Positions 1 through 9,010 are shown, numbered from the stretch's first letter. The stretch: DNA of 64,000 nt from Phaeobacter sp. 11ANDIMAR09 (GCF_001294455.1 NZ_LIKT01000005.1:1-64000), one strand, 5' to 3'. Notes: generated by a model not told the origin, from the sequence alone. Numbers and translations: made by a program.

Positions 1-140
1 CTCTAGGCGCCCTTTTGAAAGAGAGGGCCGACTATCGACCCAAATTTCCTCTGCGCGCGCCGCATATTTGGTTTGGAGAAGAAAATCAACCCGTACCTGA
101 TTGATGGGGTTGCTTTTGGCCATCTTTGGCCTGCCTGTTT
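1..140. other. Window edge, no gene recognised
   Basis: These 140 bases lie beyond the 3' end of the first minus-strand lipoprotein gene. Open frames here only continue the shadow frames of that gene. I see no RNA gene, no strong hairpin with a T-run and no convincing start of another gene. Confidence 0.5.
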
Positions 141-749
141 TTACTCTGCCACAGCTGCGGTATCGGCAGGCGCTGTGACCGGTTCCGGTTCGGCCAAGGT
201 CTCAGGCGATTCTCCACCGTTGAACCAGCCCTTTTCGGCATGTTGCGCGGCCATGTATTCTTCCAGCCCATCAACAATCTTGAGCGCAAGCCCGTCGATC
301 TGCTCTGCCTTTGTGCGGCTGTAGCCCGATCCAAAAATGGCGCTCTCACCTGTGGTATCCTCAAAGATCTTCATCTGGTGCTCTTTCAGCAGATAGGTCT
401 TGGTGGTGACGTCATAGACAAAGACATTCACCACAGCGGCGCTTTTGGGGTTCACCAGAACCGGGATGCCGCCCGTGGCGAGTAAAAAGCCCTCCAGCGT
501 GATAGCCACATCATATTTTCCAGCGCCATTGTAGCGACCCAGCCGCGCCTCCAAAGCGCGCTCAATGGGTTCATTCCATTCTGAAGTTTCGGCAGCCCGT
601 GACAGAGGCCATTGCAGCGCCTTATCGGTATAGACAAAAGAGACCCGCATGTTGAAATCCCCAAGGTCCTCTTTGGCCTCGTTCAACTGGGTTTCGTCGC
701 AGGCCGCCAGCAGGACCAGGGAGGCCAATAGAGCAAGAATTCGGATCAT
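141..749 (-). CDS. Putative lipoprotein of unknown function
   Basis: The product is a 202-residue protein with an N-terminal hydrophobic stretch ending in the lipobox LLAAC, so it should be lipidated at that Cys and held in an envelope membrane. The mature part is mixed alpha/beta with no catalytic motif that I recognise, and the last 25 residues are rich in Ala, Pro and Glu. I chose the ATG at 749 because GAGG lies six bases upstream; a second in-frame ATG at 761 has no such site. A hairpin terminator separates it from parC upstream, so it probably has its own promoter. It may belong to a Rhodobacteraceae-restricted DUF family (DUF6778 is a guess). That it is a gene is fairly certain; its function is unknown. 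Confidence 0.8.
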   Translation of the reverse strand: MIRILALLASLVLLAACDETQLNEAKEDLGDFNMRVSFVYTDKALQWPLSRAAETSEWNEPIERALEARLGRYNGAGKYDVAITLEGFLLATGGIPVLVNPKSAAVVNVFVYDVTTKTYLLKEHQMKIFEDTTGESAIFGSGYSRTKAEQIDGLALKIVDGLEEYMAAQHAEKGWFNGGESPETLAEPEPVTAPADTAAVAE

Positions 750-796
750 CAAGGGCCTCATCGGGTAGGAACTATGGGTTTTGGTCTAGCGTCAGA

Positions 797-841
797 TAAA
801 CCAGAGCCGCCCAATCGGTAAACCGAAAGGGGCGGCTCTGG
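797..841 (-). terminator. Rho-independent terminator after parC
   Basis: Positions 801-812 and 830-841 form a perfect 12-bp stem (CCAGAGCCGCCC with its complement). A smaller CGGT/ACCG stem sits inside the loop. Read on the minus strand, the stem is followed by TTTATC. It lies between the parC stop and the start of the lipoprotein gene, which fits termination of parC. Confidence 0.75.
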
Positions 842-889
842 CAATCTCGGTGGCCTAAGGGTCACAGATCATAGGCGAAAAACGTCCCA

Positions 890-3235
890 CTATTTGAATT
901 TGTAGTTCCGTGGGAAGCCATAGGGGGGGCGCTTGCCGATGCCTGCACGTTTGCCCAGCCACTGGCTGAGGTCGGTTTCATGGCGGGTCTTGCCGCCGCC
1001 CATCTCCCAGGAAATACCCTCGTCCCAGTTGAAGGTGGTGATATCGCTGAGCCCGCCGTCGAGTTCAAGCGAGCCCTGTTTCCCGCGTGCCATATTGTAT
1101 TTTTGCAGCCGCACGCCCTTGCCGCGGGTCAGCTCTGGCATTTCCTCGACTGAAAAGACCAGAAATTTGCCGTTTTCCGAGACAATCGCCACGTGGTCAC
1201 CGGTCACCGGAATACAGATCTGGGCACGATCATCATCCTTGACGTTCAACACCTGTTTGCCGGTTCGGGTCTGGGCCACGATGTCCTTTTCGGCGCAGAT
1301 AAACCCGTTGCCTGCCGAAGAGGCCACCAGGAGCCTGCCTTCGGGGTTGTGAATCAGGATATCGACGATTTCGACCTCATTTGGCAGATCCACCATCAAA
1401 CGCAGCGGCTCGCCCATCCCGCGCCCGCCGGGCAGGTTGGCGGCGCTAATCGTGTAGAAACGGCCATTGCTGCCAAAGGCCAGCAAACGGTCAGTGGTTT
1501 CCGCATGGAAGATAAACCGTGCACCATCGCCATCTTTGAATTTCAGCTCACGGTTCAGATCGATATGCCCGGTCATCGCCCGGATCCAGCCCATCTGGCT
1601 GCAAACCACGGTGATGGGTTCGCGGTCGATCATGGCCTCCAGCGGCACCTCTTCGACCTCGCCAGCCTCGGCAAAGCGCGAGCGACGGGCACCGCCAACA
1701 TAGTCTTTGCCAAACTGTTTCTTGGTGGCGCGCAGCTGCTCGGTGATCTTGCTCCATTGCAGAACATCCGAGCCCAACAACTCAACCAGCCCGGCGCGCT
1801 CTTCGCGCAGGGCGTCACGTTCCTTGGTCAGTTCGACCTCTTCGAGGCGGCGCAGGGACCGCAGCCGCATATTCAGAATCGCCTCGGCCTGAACCTCGCT
1901 GAGCGCGCCTTCCCCCGGTGCCGGGGTCACATAATCCGCTTCCTCATAGGCACGGGGATGATCCAGATCCCAATCTTCCCGCATCAATGCAGATTTTGGA
2001 TCCTCGTCGTAGCGGATGATATCAATCACCCGGTCCAGATTGAGGAAGGCGATGATAAAACCATCCAGCACTTCCAGCCGATGATCGATCTTGCCCATGC
2101 GGTATTCAGACCGGCGCTGCAACACATCGCGGCGATGATCGAGGAAGGCGCGCAGCACCTCCTTCATCGAGCAGACTTTGGGCGTCACCCCGTCGATCAG
2201 CACATTCATGTTGAGGCTAAAGCGCAGCTCCAGATCGGAGTTGCGGAACATCATGTTCATCAAAACATCCGGATCGACATTCTTTGACTTCGGTTCCAGC
2301 ACGATACGGATGTCTTCGGCGCTTTCGTCGCGGATATCGGCGAGAATCGGCACCTTCTTGGTCTGGATCAGCTCGGCGATCTTTTCGATCAGCTTGGATT
2401 TCTGCACCTGATAGGGGATCTCGGTGACCACGATCTGCCACTGGCCCCGGCCCAGGTCTTCGACCTCATGGGTGCAGCGCAGCCGGAACGAGCCGCGCCC
2501 GGTGCGATAGGCCTTGGCGATGTTTTCGCGGGGTTCAACGATGATACCGCCAGTTGGAAAATCAGGCCCCGGCACATATTTCAGCAGCGTGTCATCATCG
2601 GCACCTGGTGATTTGATCAGATGGATACAGGCGTCAATGAGTTCCGCAATATTATGCGGCGGAATATTGGTCGCCATGCCCACGGCAATCCCTGCCGCCC
2701 CATTGGCGAGGATATTGGGGAAGGTTGCTGGAAGAACCGCTGGCTCTGTCAGGCGGCCATCGTAGTTGTCGCGAAAATCGACCGAATCCTCGTTTAAACC
2801 TTCCAGCATCGCCTCGGCGATAAAGGTCATGCGCGCCTCGGTGTAGCGCGAGGCCGCCGGGTTGTCGCCGTCGATATTGCCAAAGTTGCCCTGGCCATCA
2901 ACCAGCGGGTAGCGGACGTTAAAATCCTGCGCCAAGCGAGCCATGGCATCATAGATCGCAGCATCACCGTGGGGGTGGAAATCCCCCATGGTATCGCCGG
3001 AAATCTTGGCCGATTTCAAAAAGCCCCCGGTCGAGCTGAGCCGCAGCCGATTCATCGCATAAAGGATCCGTCGATGAACCGGTTTCAGCCCGTCACGCGC
3101 ATCGGGCAGAGCCCGGTGCATGATGGTGCTCAGCGCATAGGTCAGGTAGCGCTCCCCAATGGCACGGCGCAGGGGTTCCAGAATCTCGCCGTTTTGCGGC
3201 AGCGGGGCATCGGTATCGTCTTGGGTGTCGCTCAT
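890..3235 (-). CDS. parC: DNA topoisomerase IV subunit A
   Basis: ParC is the DNA-cleaving subunit of topoisomerase IV, which decatenates daughter chromosomes together with ParE. The 781-residue protein has the N-terminal breakage-reunion domain with HPHGDAAIYDAM near residue 87 (the quinolone-resistance region) and the catalytic Tyr in SRYTEARM at about residue 131. A coiled coil follows, then a C-terminal beta-pinwheel region. The first 90 residues and overall length fit ParC better than GyrA. I start at the ATG at 3235 (MSDTQDDT); the frame extends further upstream, but that extension is not family-like. It is transcribed alone and ends at a clear hairpin. Confidence 0.95.
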   Translation of the reverse strand: MSDTQDDTDAPLPQNGEILEPLRRAIGERYLTYALSTIMHRALPDARDGLKPVHRRILYAMNRLRLSSTGGFLKSAKISGDTMGDFHPHGDAAIYDAMARLAQDFNVRYPLVDGQGNFGNIDGDNPAASRYTEARMTFIAEAMLEGLNEDSVDFRDNYDGRLTEPAVLPATFPNILANGAAGIAVGMATNIPPHNIAELIDACIHLIKSPGADDDTLLKYVPGPDFPTGGIIVEPRENIAKAYRTGRGSFRLRCTHEVEDLGRGQWQIVVTEIPYQVQKSKLIEKIAELIQTKKVPILADIRDESAEDIRIVLEPKSKNVDPDVLMNMMFRNSDLELRFSLNMNVLIDGVTPKVCSMKEVLRAFLDHRRDVLQRRSEYRMGKIDHRLEVLDGFIIAFLNLDRVIDIIRYDEDPKSALMREDWDLDHPRAYEEADYVTPAPGEGALSEVQAEAILNMRLRSLRRLEEVELTKERDALREERAGLVELLGSDVLQWSKITEQLRATKKQFGKDYVGGARRSRFAEAGEVEEVPLEAMIDREPITVVCSQMGWIRAMTGHIDLNRELKFKDGDGARFIFHAETTDRLLAFGSNGRFYTISAANLPGGRGMGEPLRLMVDLPNEVEIVDILIHNPEGRLLVASSAGNGFICAEKDIVAQTRTGKQVLNVKDDDRAQICIPVTGDHVAIVSENGKFLVFSVEEMPELTRGKGVRLQKYNMARGKQGSLELDGGLSDITTFNWDEGISWEMGGGKTRHETDLSQWLGKRAGIGKRPPYGFPRNYKFK

Positions 3236-3550
3236 GCCTTTGTGATACTTCTCCCTTCTGCTGCGGTAAAGCGATGGATCCGATTTATCCACTGCCTTGC
3301 AACAACTGCTGCCTTTTCAGCATAGGCAGCCCGGCCAATGACCGCTGGGATGTGTGCTGATAGCGGCCAAAGGGGGAGAAGCCGGAACAGTCTCCCCTGT
3401 GTTCCGAGACGATTCGAACTATATTAATGGGATCAGTTTAGAGTATGGCGGCCTTTGGTGCTGCCACAGCGGTCCAATGGCCTGTTCCAGCCAATTTGGG
3501 CGTGCCGCCATTATTTGATGCTATTGATTTTGTTCCGGGGGGGATGCGCC
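3236..3550. other. Divergent intergenic region parC / SH3 protein
   Basis: This 315-base gap separates two divergently transcribed genes and must hold both promoters. Apart from the near-consensus DnaA box at 3285-3293 and a G-run just before the start of the SH3 gene, I see no structured RNA, tRNA or further coding frame. Confidence 0.5.
3285..3293 (+). promoter_or_regulatory. Near-consensus DnaA box upstream of parC
   Basis: TTATCCACT matches the DnaA box consensus TTATNCACA at eight of nine positions and lies about 50 bp upstream of the parC start. A single box can occur by chance, so this is only a candidate site. Confidence 0.3.
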
Positions 3551-4270
3551 ATGTCGCGCCTAGTTATAGTCTCTTTTGCCTTCATGGGGTGGGGGTTTTA
3601 CGAACTCAGCGGGGGGCGTGATTTTGTGGCGCCCGAACGGCCGCCTCAGCAGCAGGTCGCAGCCACGACTCCAGCTGCAACGCCAACTCAGCCGACAGCA
3701 GCAGACAGTAAGTTCCAGCGCAGCGCCAAGATCCGCGCCGCCTCGCTGGTCACGACACCGGTGCTGCAACCGACCTCAGCCGGTGCAGAGCACCCTGTCA
3801 TCACCCCTAGACCTGCCGCAGATCCGGCTCATCGGCGAGCCGTCGCGCTAGAAAAAATCGCCTCGGCTGGCAACAGCTTGCAAAGCTCCGGCACAGCTTT
3901 TGCGCCGGGGGCTGAAACCGGTCTGCTACAGATGGACAATATCCAGGGCGGGCTGGTCGCCATGACCAATCGCCCCGCCAGCGGGACAGGCAGCGGCGGT
4001 ATGGTGCTCAACACCGGGCTGTCAGCTGCAGATCCTACGACGCCCGCACCGCCTGCCGAAAGCTATCTCGACATCCGCCAGATCCGCGCTTCACGCGTCA
4101 ATATGCGCCAAGGGCCTGGAACCATCTATCCGGTGATTGGCCGCTTGCTGGCCGGGGATGAGGTGCTTGTTGTGGAAGACAGCGGCACAGGCTGGCTGCA
4201 ACTCAGAACCCAGAATGGCCAGAAGATCGGTTGGGTTGCCGCTTCCCTGGTGAGCAAGAAACGCTCATAA
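3551..4270 (+). CDS. SH3 domain-containing envelope protein
   Basis: The protein has 239 residues. It begins with a short hydrophobic segment that could anchor or export it, continues through a long low-complexity region rich in Ala, Pro, Thr and Gln, and ends in a bacterial SH3-type domain (about residues 175-235, with VNMRQGPGTIYPVIG and a GWV near the end). Such domains often bind peptidoglycan or peptides in the periplasm. The ATG at 3551 follows a G-rich Shine-Dalgarno-like run; an upstream extension of the frame is unlikely to be translated. The next gene starts 57 bases downstream. The exact role is unknown. Confidence 0.85.
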   Translation: MSRLVIVSFAFMGWGFYELSGGRDFVAPERPPQQQVAATTPAATPTQPTAADSKFQRSAKIRAASLVTTPVLQPTSAGAEHPVITPRPAADPAHRRAVALEKIASAGNSLQSSGTAFAPGAETGLLQMDNIQGGLVAMTNRPASGTGSGGMVLNTGLSAADPTTPAPPAESYLDIRQIRASRVNMRQGPGTIYPVIGRLLAGDEVLVVEDSGTGWLQLRTQNGQKIGWVAASLVSKKRS

Positions 4271-4326
4271 CCCTGTGCAGAGTACCCCGGATCCATCAGC
4301 CGGGGGTTTGGCAAACAGGGTTGACC

Positions 4327-5157
4327 ATGCAACAAACGATATTGATCACCGGCTGCTCCTCTGGGATCGGGCTGGACGCTGCGCGCGCCATGCGGGCACG
4401 CGGCTGGCGGGTCTTTGCCTCTTGCAGGCAGGCAGAGGACTGTGACCGTCTGCGCGCCGAAGGCTTTGACAGCCCGCGCATCGACTACACGGATGCCCAG
4501 AGCATCACCACCGGGCTGGCCGAGGTGCTGGAAGCGACTGGCGGCACTTTGGATGCGCTGTTCAACAATGGTGCCCATGGGCTGCCCGGCGCGGTTGAGG
4601 ATCTGGCCACCGAAGGGTTGCGCCAGATCTTTGAGACCAATGTCTTTGGCTGGCACGAGCTGACCCGCCAGGTGCTGCCGGTGATGCGGGCGCAGGGCCA
4701 TGGGCGAATTGTGCAGAATTCATCGATTCTGGGGCTGGTCTCCTATCCCTGGCGCGGCGCCTATGTGGCTACAAAATACGCCATCGAGGGCCTGACCGAC
4801 ACGCTGCGGATTGAGCTGATCGGTAGCAATATCGAGGTCGCCCTGATCGAACCCGGCCCGGTGACCTCACGGTTTCGCGAAAATGCCATTCCCCATTTTG
4901 AGCGCCACATCGATTGGAAAAACTCGGCCTTTCGCCCTCTGTATGAAAAGAAACTACTCAAGCGGCTCTATGAGAGCACAGGCCCGGATCAGTTCGAACT
5001 GCCGGCTTCCGCTGTCACCGCCAAGCTGGTCCATGCCTGCGAATCCCGGCGCCCACGGCCACGCTATTATGTGACCACACCGACCTATGTCGCCGGTTTC
5101 CTGCGCCGTATTCTGACCACCCGGGCAATTGACCGCATCCTGCTGAGACTCAGATAA
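4327..5157 (+). CDS. SDR family NAD(P)-dependent oxidoreductase
   Basis: This is a classical short-chain dehydrogenase of 276 residues. The Rossmann glycine motif GCSSGIG is at residues 8-14, an NNGAHG element corresponds to the NNAG motif, a Ser follows in QNSSILG, and the catalytic pair is YVATK. The C-terminal part is longer than in minimal SDRs, as in the 17-beta-hydroxysteroid/retinol dehydrogenase-like group. The start at 4327 puts the glycine motif at the usual distance from the N-terminus. The substrate cannot be read from the sequence. Confidence 0.9.
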   Translation: MQQTILITGCSSGIGLDAARAMRARGWRVFASCRQAEDCDRLRAEGFDSPRIDYTDAQSITTGLAEVLEATGGTLDALFNNGAHGLPGAVEDLATEGLRQIFETNVFGWHELTRQVLPVMRAQGHGRIVQNSSILGLVSYPWRGAYVATKYAIEGLTDTLRIELIGSNIEVALIEPGPVTSRFRENAIPHFERHIDWKNSAFRPLYEKKLLKRLYESTGPDQFELPASAVTAKLVHACESRRPRPRYYVTTPTYVAGFLRRILTTRAIDRILLRLR

Positions 5158-5229
5158 TCACTTCTTGGTCGCCAAGCCCTTCGGCAAAGGATAGACCAGA
5201 ACCTAGGCAAACGCGAAGGAAGACAGCAC

Positions 5230-5436
5230 ATGGGTGATCCGCTTTATTTACTAGCAATTCTGGCAATGGCAGCTGTCGTGGTTGTTTTGGTGCTGGGGCT
5301 TGGCGGCTTTGGCAAAGGCGGCGCTTTCAACCAGAAAAATGCCAATAAGTTGATGCGGCTGCGGCTGTTGTTTCAGTTCATCGCTGTGGTGCTGTTGGTA
5401 GCCTATGTCTATCTGCGCGGCCAAGGAGGACAGTAA
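5230..5436 (+). CDS. Twin-transmembrane HIG1-like small membrane protein
   Basis: The 68-residue protein has two membrane helices (about residues 5-27 and 45-62) joined by a basic, Asn/Lys-rich loop. This matches the small twin-transmembrane proteins with a HIG1-like domain found in Rhodobacteraceae. HIG1 proteins elsewhere associate with respiratory complexes, so a link to a cytochrome oxidase is possible but not shown here. The stop codon is three bases before the ATG of the adenosyltransferase gene, so the two are almost certainly co-transcribed. Confidence 0.85.
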   Translation: MGDPLYLLAILAMAAVVVVLVLGLGGFGKGGAFNQKNANKLMRLRLLFQFIAVVLLVAYVYLRGQGGQ

Positions 5437-5439
5437 AAC

Positions 5440-6018
5440 ATGGTGGTCCTGAACAAGATCTATACCCGCACCGGCGACAAGGGCGACACCGCGCTTGGCA
5501 ACGGCGCGCGCGTTGCCAAACATGATGCGCGCGTCAACGCCTATGGCACCTCGGATGAGCTGAACGCCTGTATCGGCGTAGCCCGCCTTTCGAGCTCTGA
5601 TGACGCCAAAATGGACAGCGCCCTGTCGCGCATCCAGAATGACCTCTTTGATCTGGGCGCCGATCTGTGCCGCCCCGAAATGGATAAAGACGCTGAGGCG
5701 GAATATCCGCCACTACGCATTGCCCAATCTCAGGTCGACCGGCTGGAGAGCGAAATCGACGCGATGAACAAAGATCTGGCCGCGCTGCGCAGCTTTGTTC
5801 TGCCCGGGGGCTCTGCCCTGGCGGCGCATCTGCATATCTGCCGCACCGTAGCGCGGCGCGCTGAACGGCTGACAACAGAACTCGCGACAGTGGAAGACAT
5901 CAACCCGGTGGTTGTGACCTATCTCAATCGCCTGTCGGATTGGTTTTTTGTCGCCTCGCGCCATGCCAATGACAACGGCGCCAGGGATGTGCTCTGGGTG
6001 CCCGGCGCCAATCGTTAA
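5440..6018 (+). CDS. pduO: Cob(I)yrinic acid a,c-diamide adenosyltransferase (PduO type)
   Basis: The enzyme transfers the adenosyl group from ATP to cob(I)alamin, giving coenzyme B12. The 192-residue sequence shows the family features: an N-terminal KIYTRTGDKGDT ATP-binding segment, GTSDELNA near residue 30, a Cys-Arg-Thr-Val-Ala-Arg-Arg-Ala-Glu-Arg helix near residue 130 and a C-terminal RLSDWFFVASR motif. The length is normal. It follows the HIG1-like gene at three bases and precedes etfBA. Adenosylcobalamin is needed by ethylmalonyl-CoA and methylmalonyl-CoA mutases, which fits the probable methylsuccinyl-CoA dehydrogenase elsewhere in the window. Confidence 0.95.
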   Translation: MVVLNKIYTRTGDKGDTALGNGARVAKHDARVNAYGTSDELNACIGVARLSSSDDAKMDSALSRIQNDLFDLGADLCRPEMDKDAEAEYPPLRIAQSQVDRLESEIDAMNKDLAALRSFVLPGGSALAAHLHICRTVARRAERLTTELATVEDINPVVVTYLNRLSDWFFVASRHANDNGARDVLWVPGANR

Positions 6019-6141
6019 GGGGACCTTTGAGGCAGATTCTGGCGCAGGGTTTTCCCAAAGGCACCCAGCGTCACATGCTGCGCCGCAGCGTCACCTGTCG
6101 CAAAACCCATCGACAGAGCAGCGATTCGCGCCTAGCTAACT

Positions 6142-6172
6142 CTTGTTCCGGAACCCGTCACACCGGAGCAAG
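6142..6172 (+). other. Hairpin downstream of pduO
   Basis: CTTGTTCCGG (6142-6151) and CCGGAGCAAG (6163-6172) pair over ten positions with one G-U wobble around an 11-base loop. There is no T-run after it, so it may be a weak terminator, a processing site or simply a palindrome. Confidence 0.4.
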
Positions 6173-6215
6173 CCGCCAGCCGGTTTCGCGTCACCATGCG
6201 AAATGCGAGCAGCCA

Positions 6216-6245
6216 CCACGAAACATTCTTGCAAGATTGTCGTGG
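6216..6245. promoter_or_regulatory. Dyad in the presumed etfBA promoter region
   Basis: CCACGA (6216-6221) and TCGTGG (6240-6245) are inverted around the self-complementary octamer CTTGCAAG (6228-6235). The nested symmetry, about 150 bases before etfB, is what a regulator-binding site could look like. I cannot assign a regulator. Confidence 0.35.
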
Positions 6246-6387
6246 CAAAAGACCAAACACGACGTCTGCGAACTGCAACGTGACGATTTTTCCCTGTTGT
6301 GCCCCGGTCTGACCCGGTATCAACAGCGCGAGAGCATAGAGGGTGCCCGTTTCGGCGGTGTGCCGTTTGTTAAGGAGAGAACGCAAA

Positions 6388-7146
6388 ATGAAGGTACTCG
6401 TGCCTGTCAAGCGCGTGATTGACTATAACGTGAAAGTCCGCGTCAAAGCGGACGGCAGCGGTGTCGATCTCGCCAATGTTAAAATGTCGATGAACCCCTT
6501 CGACGAAATCGCTGTAGAAGAGGCCATCCGCCTCAAAGAAGCAGGCAAGGCTGATGAAGTCGTTGCTGTTTCCATCGGCGTGAAGCAGGCTCAGGAAACC
6601 CTGCGCACCGCTCTGGCCATGGGCGCCGACCGCGCCATCCTGGTTGTGGCCGCTGATGATGTGCACAGCGACATCGAGCCACTGGCGGTTGCCAAGATCC
6701 TCAAAGGCATCGTCGACGAAGAGCAGCCCGGCCTGGTTCTGGCTGGCAAGCAGGCGATCGACAACGACATGAACGCCACTGGCCAGATGCTCTCGGCCCT
6801 CCTGGGCTGGTCGCAAGGCACCTTTGCCTCTGAGCTGGACATCGATGGCGACAAAGCCGTTGTGACCCGCGAAGTGGACGGCGGTCTGCAGACCATCAAG
6901 GTGAACATGCCTGCCATCGTCACCGTTGATCTGCGTTTGAACGAGCCACGCTATGCTTCGCTGCCAAACATCATGAAGGCAAAGAAGAAGCCCATGGCCG
7001 AGAAGACCGCCGCCGATTACGGCGTCGATGTCACTCCGCGCCTGGAAGTGGTTTCCACCTCCGAGCCAGCGGCCCGTGCCGCCGGTATCATGGTTGGCTC
7101 CGTTGACGAGCTGGTCGAGAAACTCAAAGAAGCGGGGGCTGTGTAA
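6388..7146 (+). CDS. etfB: Electron transfer flavoprotein subunit beta
   Basis: EtfB is the AMP-binding small subunit of the electron transfer flavoprotein, which carries electrons from acyl-CoA and other flavin dehydrogenases to ETF:quinone oxidoreductase. The 252 residues begin [14 protein letters not shown] and contain [14 protein letters not shown] and a [20 protein letters not shown] segment, the ETF beta signature region. The ATG at 6388 is preceded by AAGGAG. The stop overlaps the etfA start as TAATG, which indicates translational coupling. Confidence 0.97.
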   Translation: MKVLVPVKRVIDYNVKVRVKADGSGVDLANVKMSMNPFDEIAVEEAIRLKEAGKADEVVAVSIGVKQAQETLRTALAMGADRAILVVAADDVHSDIEPLAVAKILKGIVDEEQPGLVLAGKQAIDNDMNATGQMLSALLGWSQGTFASELDIDGDKAVVTREVDGGLQTIKVNMPAIVTVDLRLNEPRYASLPNIMKAKKKPMAEKTAADYGVDVTPRLEVVSTSEPAARAAGIMVGSVDELVEKLKEAGAV

Positions 7147-8075
7147 TGGCTGTTCTTCTCCTTGCTGAAGTGACCGATGGCGCCCTGGCGCTGGACGCAA
7201 CCGCCAAGGCCGTTTCTGCGGCTGCTGCTCTGGGTGATGTGACCGTTCTGGCCGCTGGCGCCTCTGCTGCGGCTGCTGGTGCCGAAGCCGCCAAGATCGC
7301 TGGCGTTTCACGGGTTCTGGTTGCCGAAGATGCTTCCCTGGGCCACCGCCTGGCGGAACCCACTGCGGCGCTGATCGCCTCGCTGGCTGGTGACTATGAG
7401 CACATCGTTGCTCCGGCCACCACCGACGCCAAGAACGTGCTGCCCCGCGTCGCCGCGCTGCTGGACGTCATGGTAATCTCGGATGTGACAGCTGTTGTTG
7501 ACGGCTCCACCTTTGAGCGTCCTATCTATGCAGGTAACGCGATCCAGACCGTCAAATCCTCGGATGCAAAGAAAGTTATCTCTTTCCGCACCGCGACCTT
7601 TGACGCGGCTGGCGAAGGCGGCTCTGCCTCCGTTGACACCATCGGTGCTGCCGAAAACCCCGGTCTGTCCGAATGGGTCGAAGACAAGGTTGCCGCCTCT
7701 GACCGCCCCGAGCTGACTTCGGCTGGTGTGGTTGTTTCTGGTGGTCGTGGCGTTGGGTCAGAAGAAGACTTCAAACTGATCGAAGCCCTGGCAGACAAGC
7801 TGGGCGCGGCGGTTGGCGCCTCGCGTGCGGCTGTTGACTCCGGCTACGCTCCTAACGACTGGCAGGTTGGCCAGACCGGTAAGGTCGTCGCGCCTGACCT
7901 TTATGTTGCTGTCGGCATCTCCGGTGCGATCCAGCACTTGGCAGGCATGAAAGATTCCAAAGTGATCGTTGCGATCAACAAGGACGAAGAAGCGCCAATC
8001 TTCCAGGTTGCCGACTTTGGCCTGGTTGCGGATCTCTTTGCTGCCGTGCCTGAGCTGACCGAAAAGCTCGGCTAA
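7146..8075 (+). CDS. etfA: Electron transfer flavoprotein subunit alpha
   Basis: EtfA binds the FAD of the heterodimeric flavoprotein. The 309 residues have the usual order: an N-terminal alpha/beta domain shared with EtfB, then the C-terminal FAD domain with [12 protein letters not shown] near residue 200, [19 protein letters not shown] and [12 protein letters not shown]. The ATG overlaps the etfB stop by one base. A strong terminator follows. The protein would accept electrons from enzymes such as the methylsuccinyl-CoA dehydrogenase candidate encoded at about 22 kb. Confidence 0.97.
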   Translation: MAVLLLAEVTDGALALDATAKAVSAAAALGDVTVLAAGASAAAAGAEAAKIAGVSRVLVAEDASLGHRLAEPTAALIASLAGDYEHIVAPATTDAKNVLPRVAALLDVMVISDVTAVVDGSTFERPIYAGNAIQTVKSSDAKKVISFRTATFDAAGEGGSASVDTIGAAENPGLSEWVEDKVAASDRPELTSAGVVVSGGRGVGSEEDFKLIEALADKLGAAVGASRAAVDSGYAPNDWQVGQTGKVVAPDLYVAVGISGAIQHLAGMKDSKVIVAINKDEEAPIFQVADFGLVADLFAAVPELTEKLG

Positions 8076-8122
8076 GCGCGATACGTCCGACCAGGGGCAA
8101 TCCTGAGCGGACCAACACATAG

Positions 8123-8160
8123 AAACGGGGCCTGCATTTGCTGCGGGCCCCGTTTTCTTT
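8123..8160 (+). terminator. Terminator of etfBA
   Basis: AAACGGGGCC at 8123-8132 pairs with GGCCCCGTTT at 8146-8155, and the stem runs into TTTTCTTT. It lies 47 bases after the etfA stop in the plus direction. Confidence 0.85.
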
Positions 8161-8194
8161 GGCTCTCTCAAATCAACTGATGTCGGTCCGCGCC

Positions 8195-9010
8195 CTATAG
8201 CAGTTCTTGAAGTGTTTCGGCCAGCAGGCAGCCAATGCGGGCCTGCTCCTTTGGTCCCAGCATGTGTTGCGCCGCAGGAAAGTCCAGATCACCCAAAATC
8301 ATACCGTCAAAGTCATCCACCAGCCCCGCAGGTGACACATCGATCTCGACAAGACCCTCAACACGATCCTCCAGAGCCTGGATCATGCTGCGCTCTACCA
8401 AAACAGGCTCCTGAGTGAAGGCAGCCGTGCCATTGAGATCATAGCGTAGCCACAGCAGGACAACCCGCCCCTGCAACTCCGCGATCATCTGCGTCATGCG
8501 GTCTACCCAAGCGTCCTGAAGATGCTGACGGACCTGGGCAAACCGCTCCTCTGAGAGCGCCTGAAGCGAGGTCAGCAGATGTTTGTTAAAATGAAACTCG
8601 GTATAGTCCACCTCGGGAAACAGTGTCTTGAGGGCTGGTTGCGCCTGCAGAAAGCGGTCGTTGCGCCGTGGATGCACCCGGTAGTAGCGGTTCGAGACAT
8701 TCTGTGCCCCCAACACCTGCACCACCGCAAGCTCCGCCTGACGCGCAATCGCCAATAATGCCCCATCTGAGGCAAAGGCATCCAGACCTGCATTCACGGC
8801 CGCCAGATTGACACAGGTTCGCTTCAACAGGGACTCGCCAACATCGGACATTGGCGTTTTGACAAAGCGGCCAAACACCTCGGTGCCACCAAGAAACGCG
8901 ATATAAGGACTTTTCAATTCTCTTAGAGGGCCACGCACCGGCAAACGCGATCCCGCGTAGCAGCACGTTCCGCCCGAAAGCGCGCCTGCGCTTTTGGTTT
9001 CGTAACTCAT
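8195..9010 (-). CDS. DUF6473 family protein
   Basis: I recognise this 271-residue protein as a DUF6473 member, a family I know only from Rhodobacteraceae. Visible family features are GGTEVFGRFV near residue 41, a VNLAAVNAGLDAF segment, GAQNVSNRYYRVHPRRNDRF and the later TEFHF. The overall pattern resembles an SGNH-like alpha/beta fold, but I see no clear catalytic GDS motif. The ATG at 9010 has GGTGGG upstream; an extension to 9085 is possible but lacks a site. It lies between the etf genes and hbd on the opposite strand. Its function is unknown. Confidence 0.85.
   Translation of the reverse strand: MSYETKSAGALSGGTCCYAGSRLPVRGPLRELKSPYIAFLGGTEVFGRFVKTPMSDVGESLLKRTCVNLAAVNAGLDAFASDGALLAIARQAELAVVQVLGAQNVSNRYYRVHPRRNDRFLQAQPALKTLFPEVDYTEFHFNKHLLTSLQALSEERFAQVRQHLQDAWVDRMTQMIAELQGRVVLLWLRYDLNGTAAFTQEPVLVERSMIQALEDRVEGLVEIDVSPAGLVDDFDGMILGDLDFPAAQHMLGPKEQARIGCLLAETLQELL

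Larger units (their letters stand above)
6019..6387. other. Intergenic region pduO / etfB
   Basis: This gap of 369 bases holds a wobble-containing hairpin (6142-6172) and a dyad (6216-6245), listed separately. A GGAG Shine-Dalgarno site sits just before etfB. Open frames crossing it have no family resemblance. It presumably carries the etfBA promoter. Confidence 0.55.

Noticed and set aside
1193-2287. Open frame of 364 codons antisense to parC
   Set aside because: It lies inside parC in the complementary phase and has no ribosome site or family likeness.
6027-6422. Plus-strand frame of 131 codons overlapping the etfB start
   Set aside because: It crosses the intergenic hairpin and the etfB ribosome site, has no family pattern and would overlap the well-defined etfB start.
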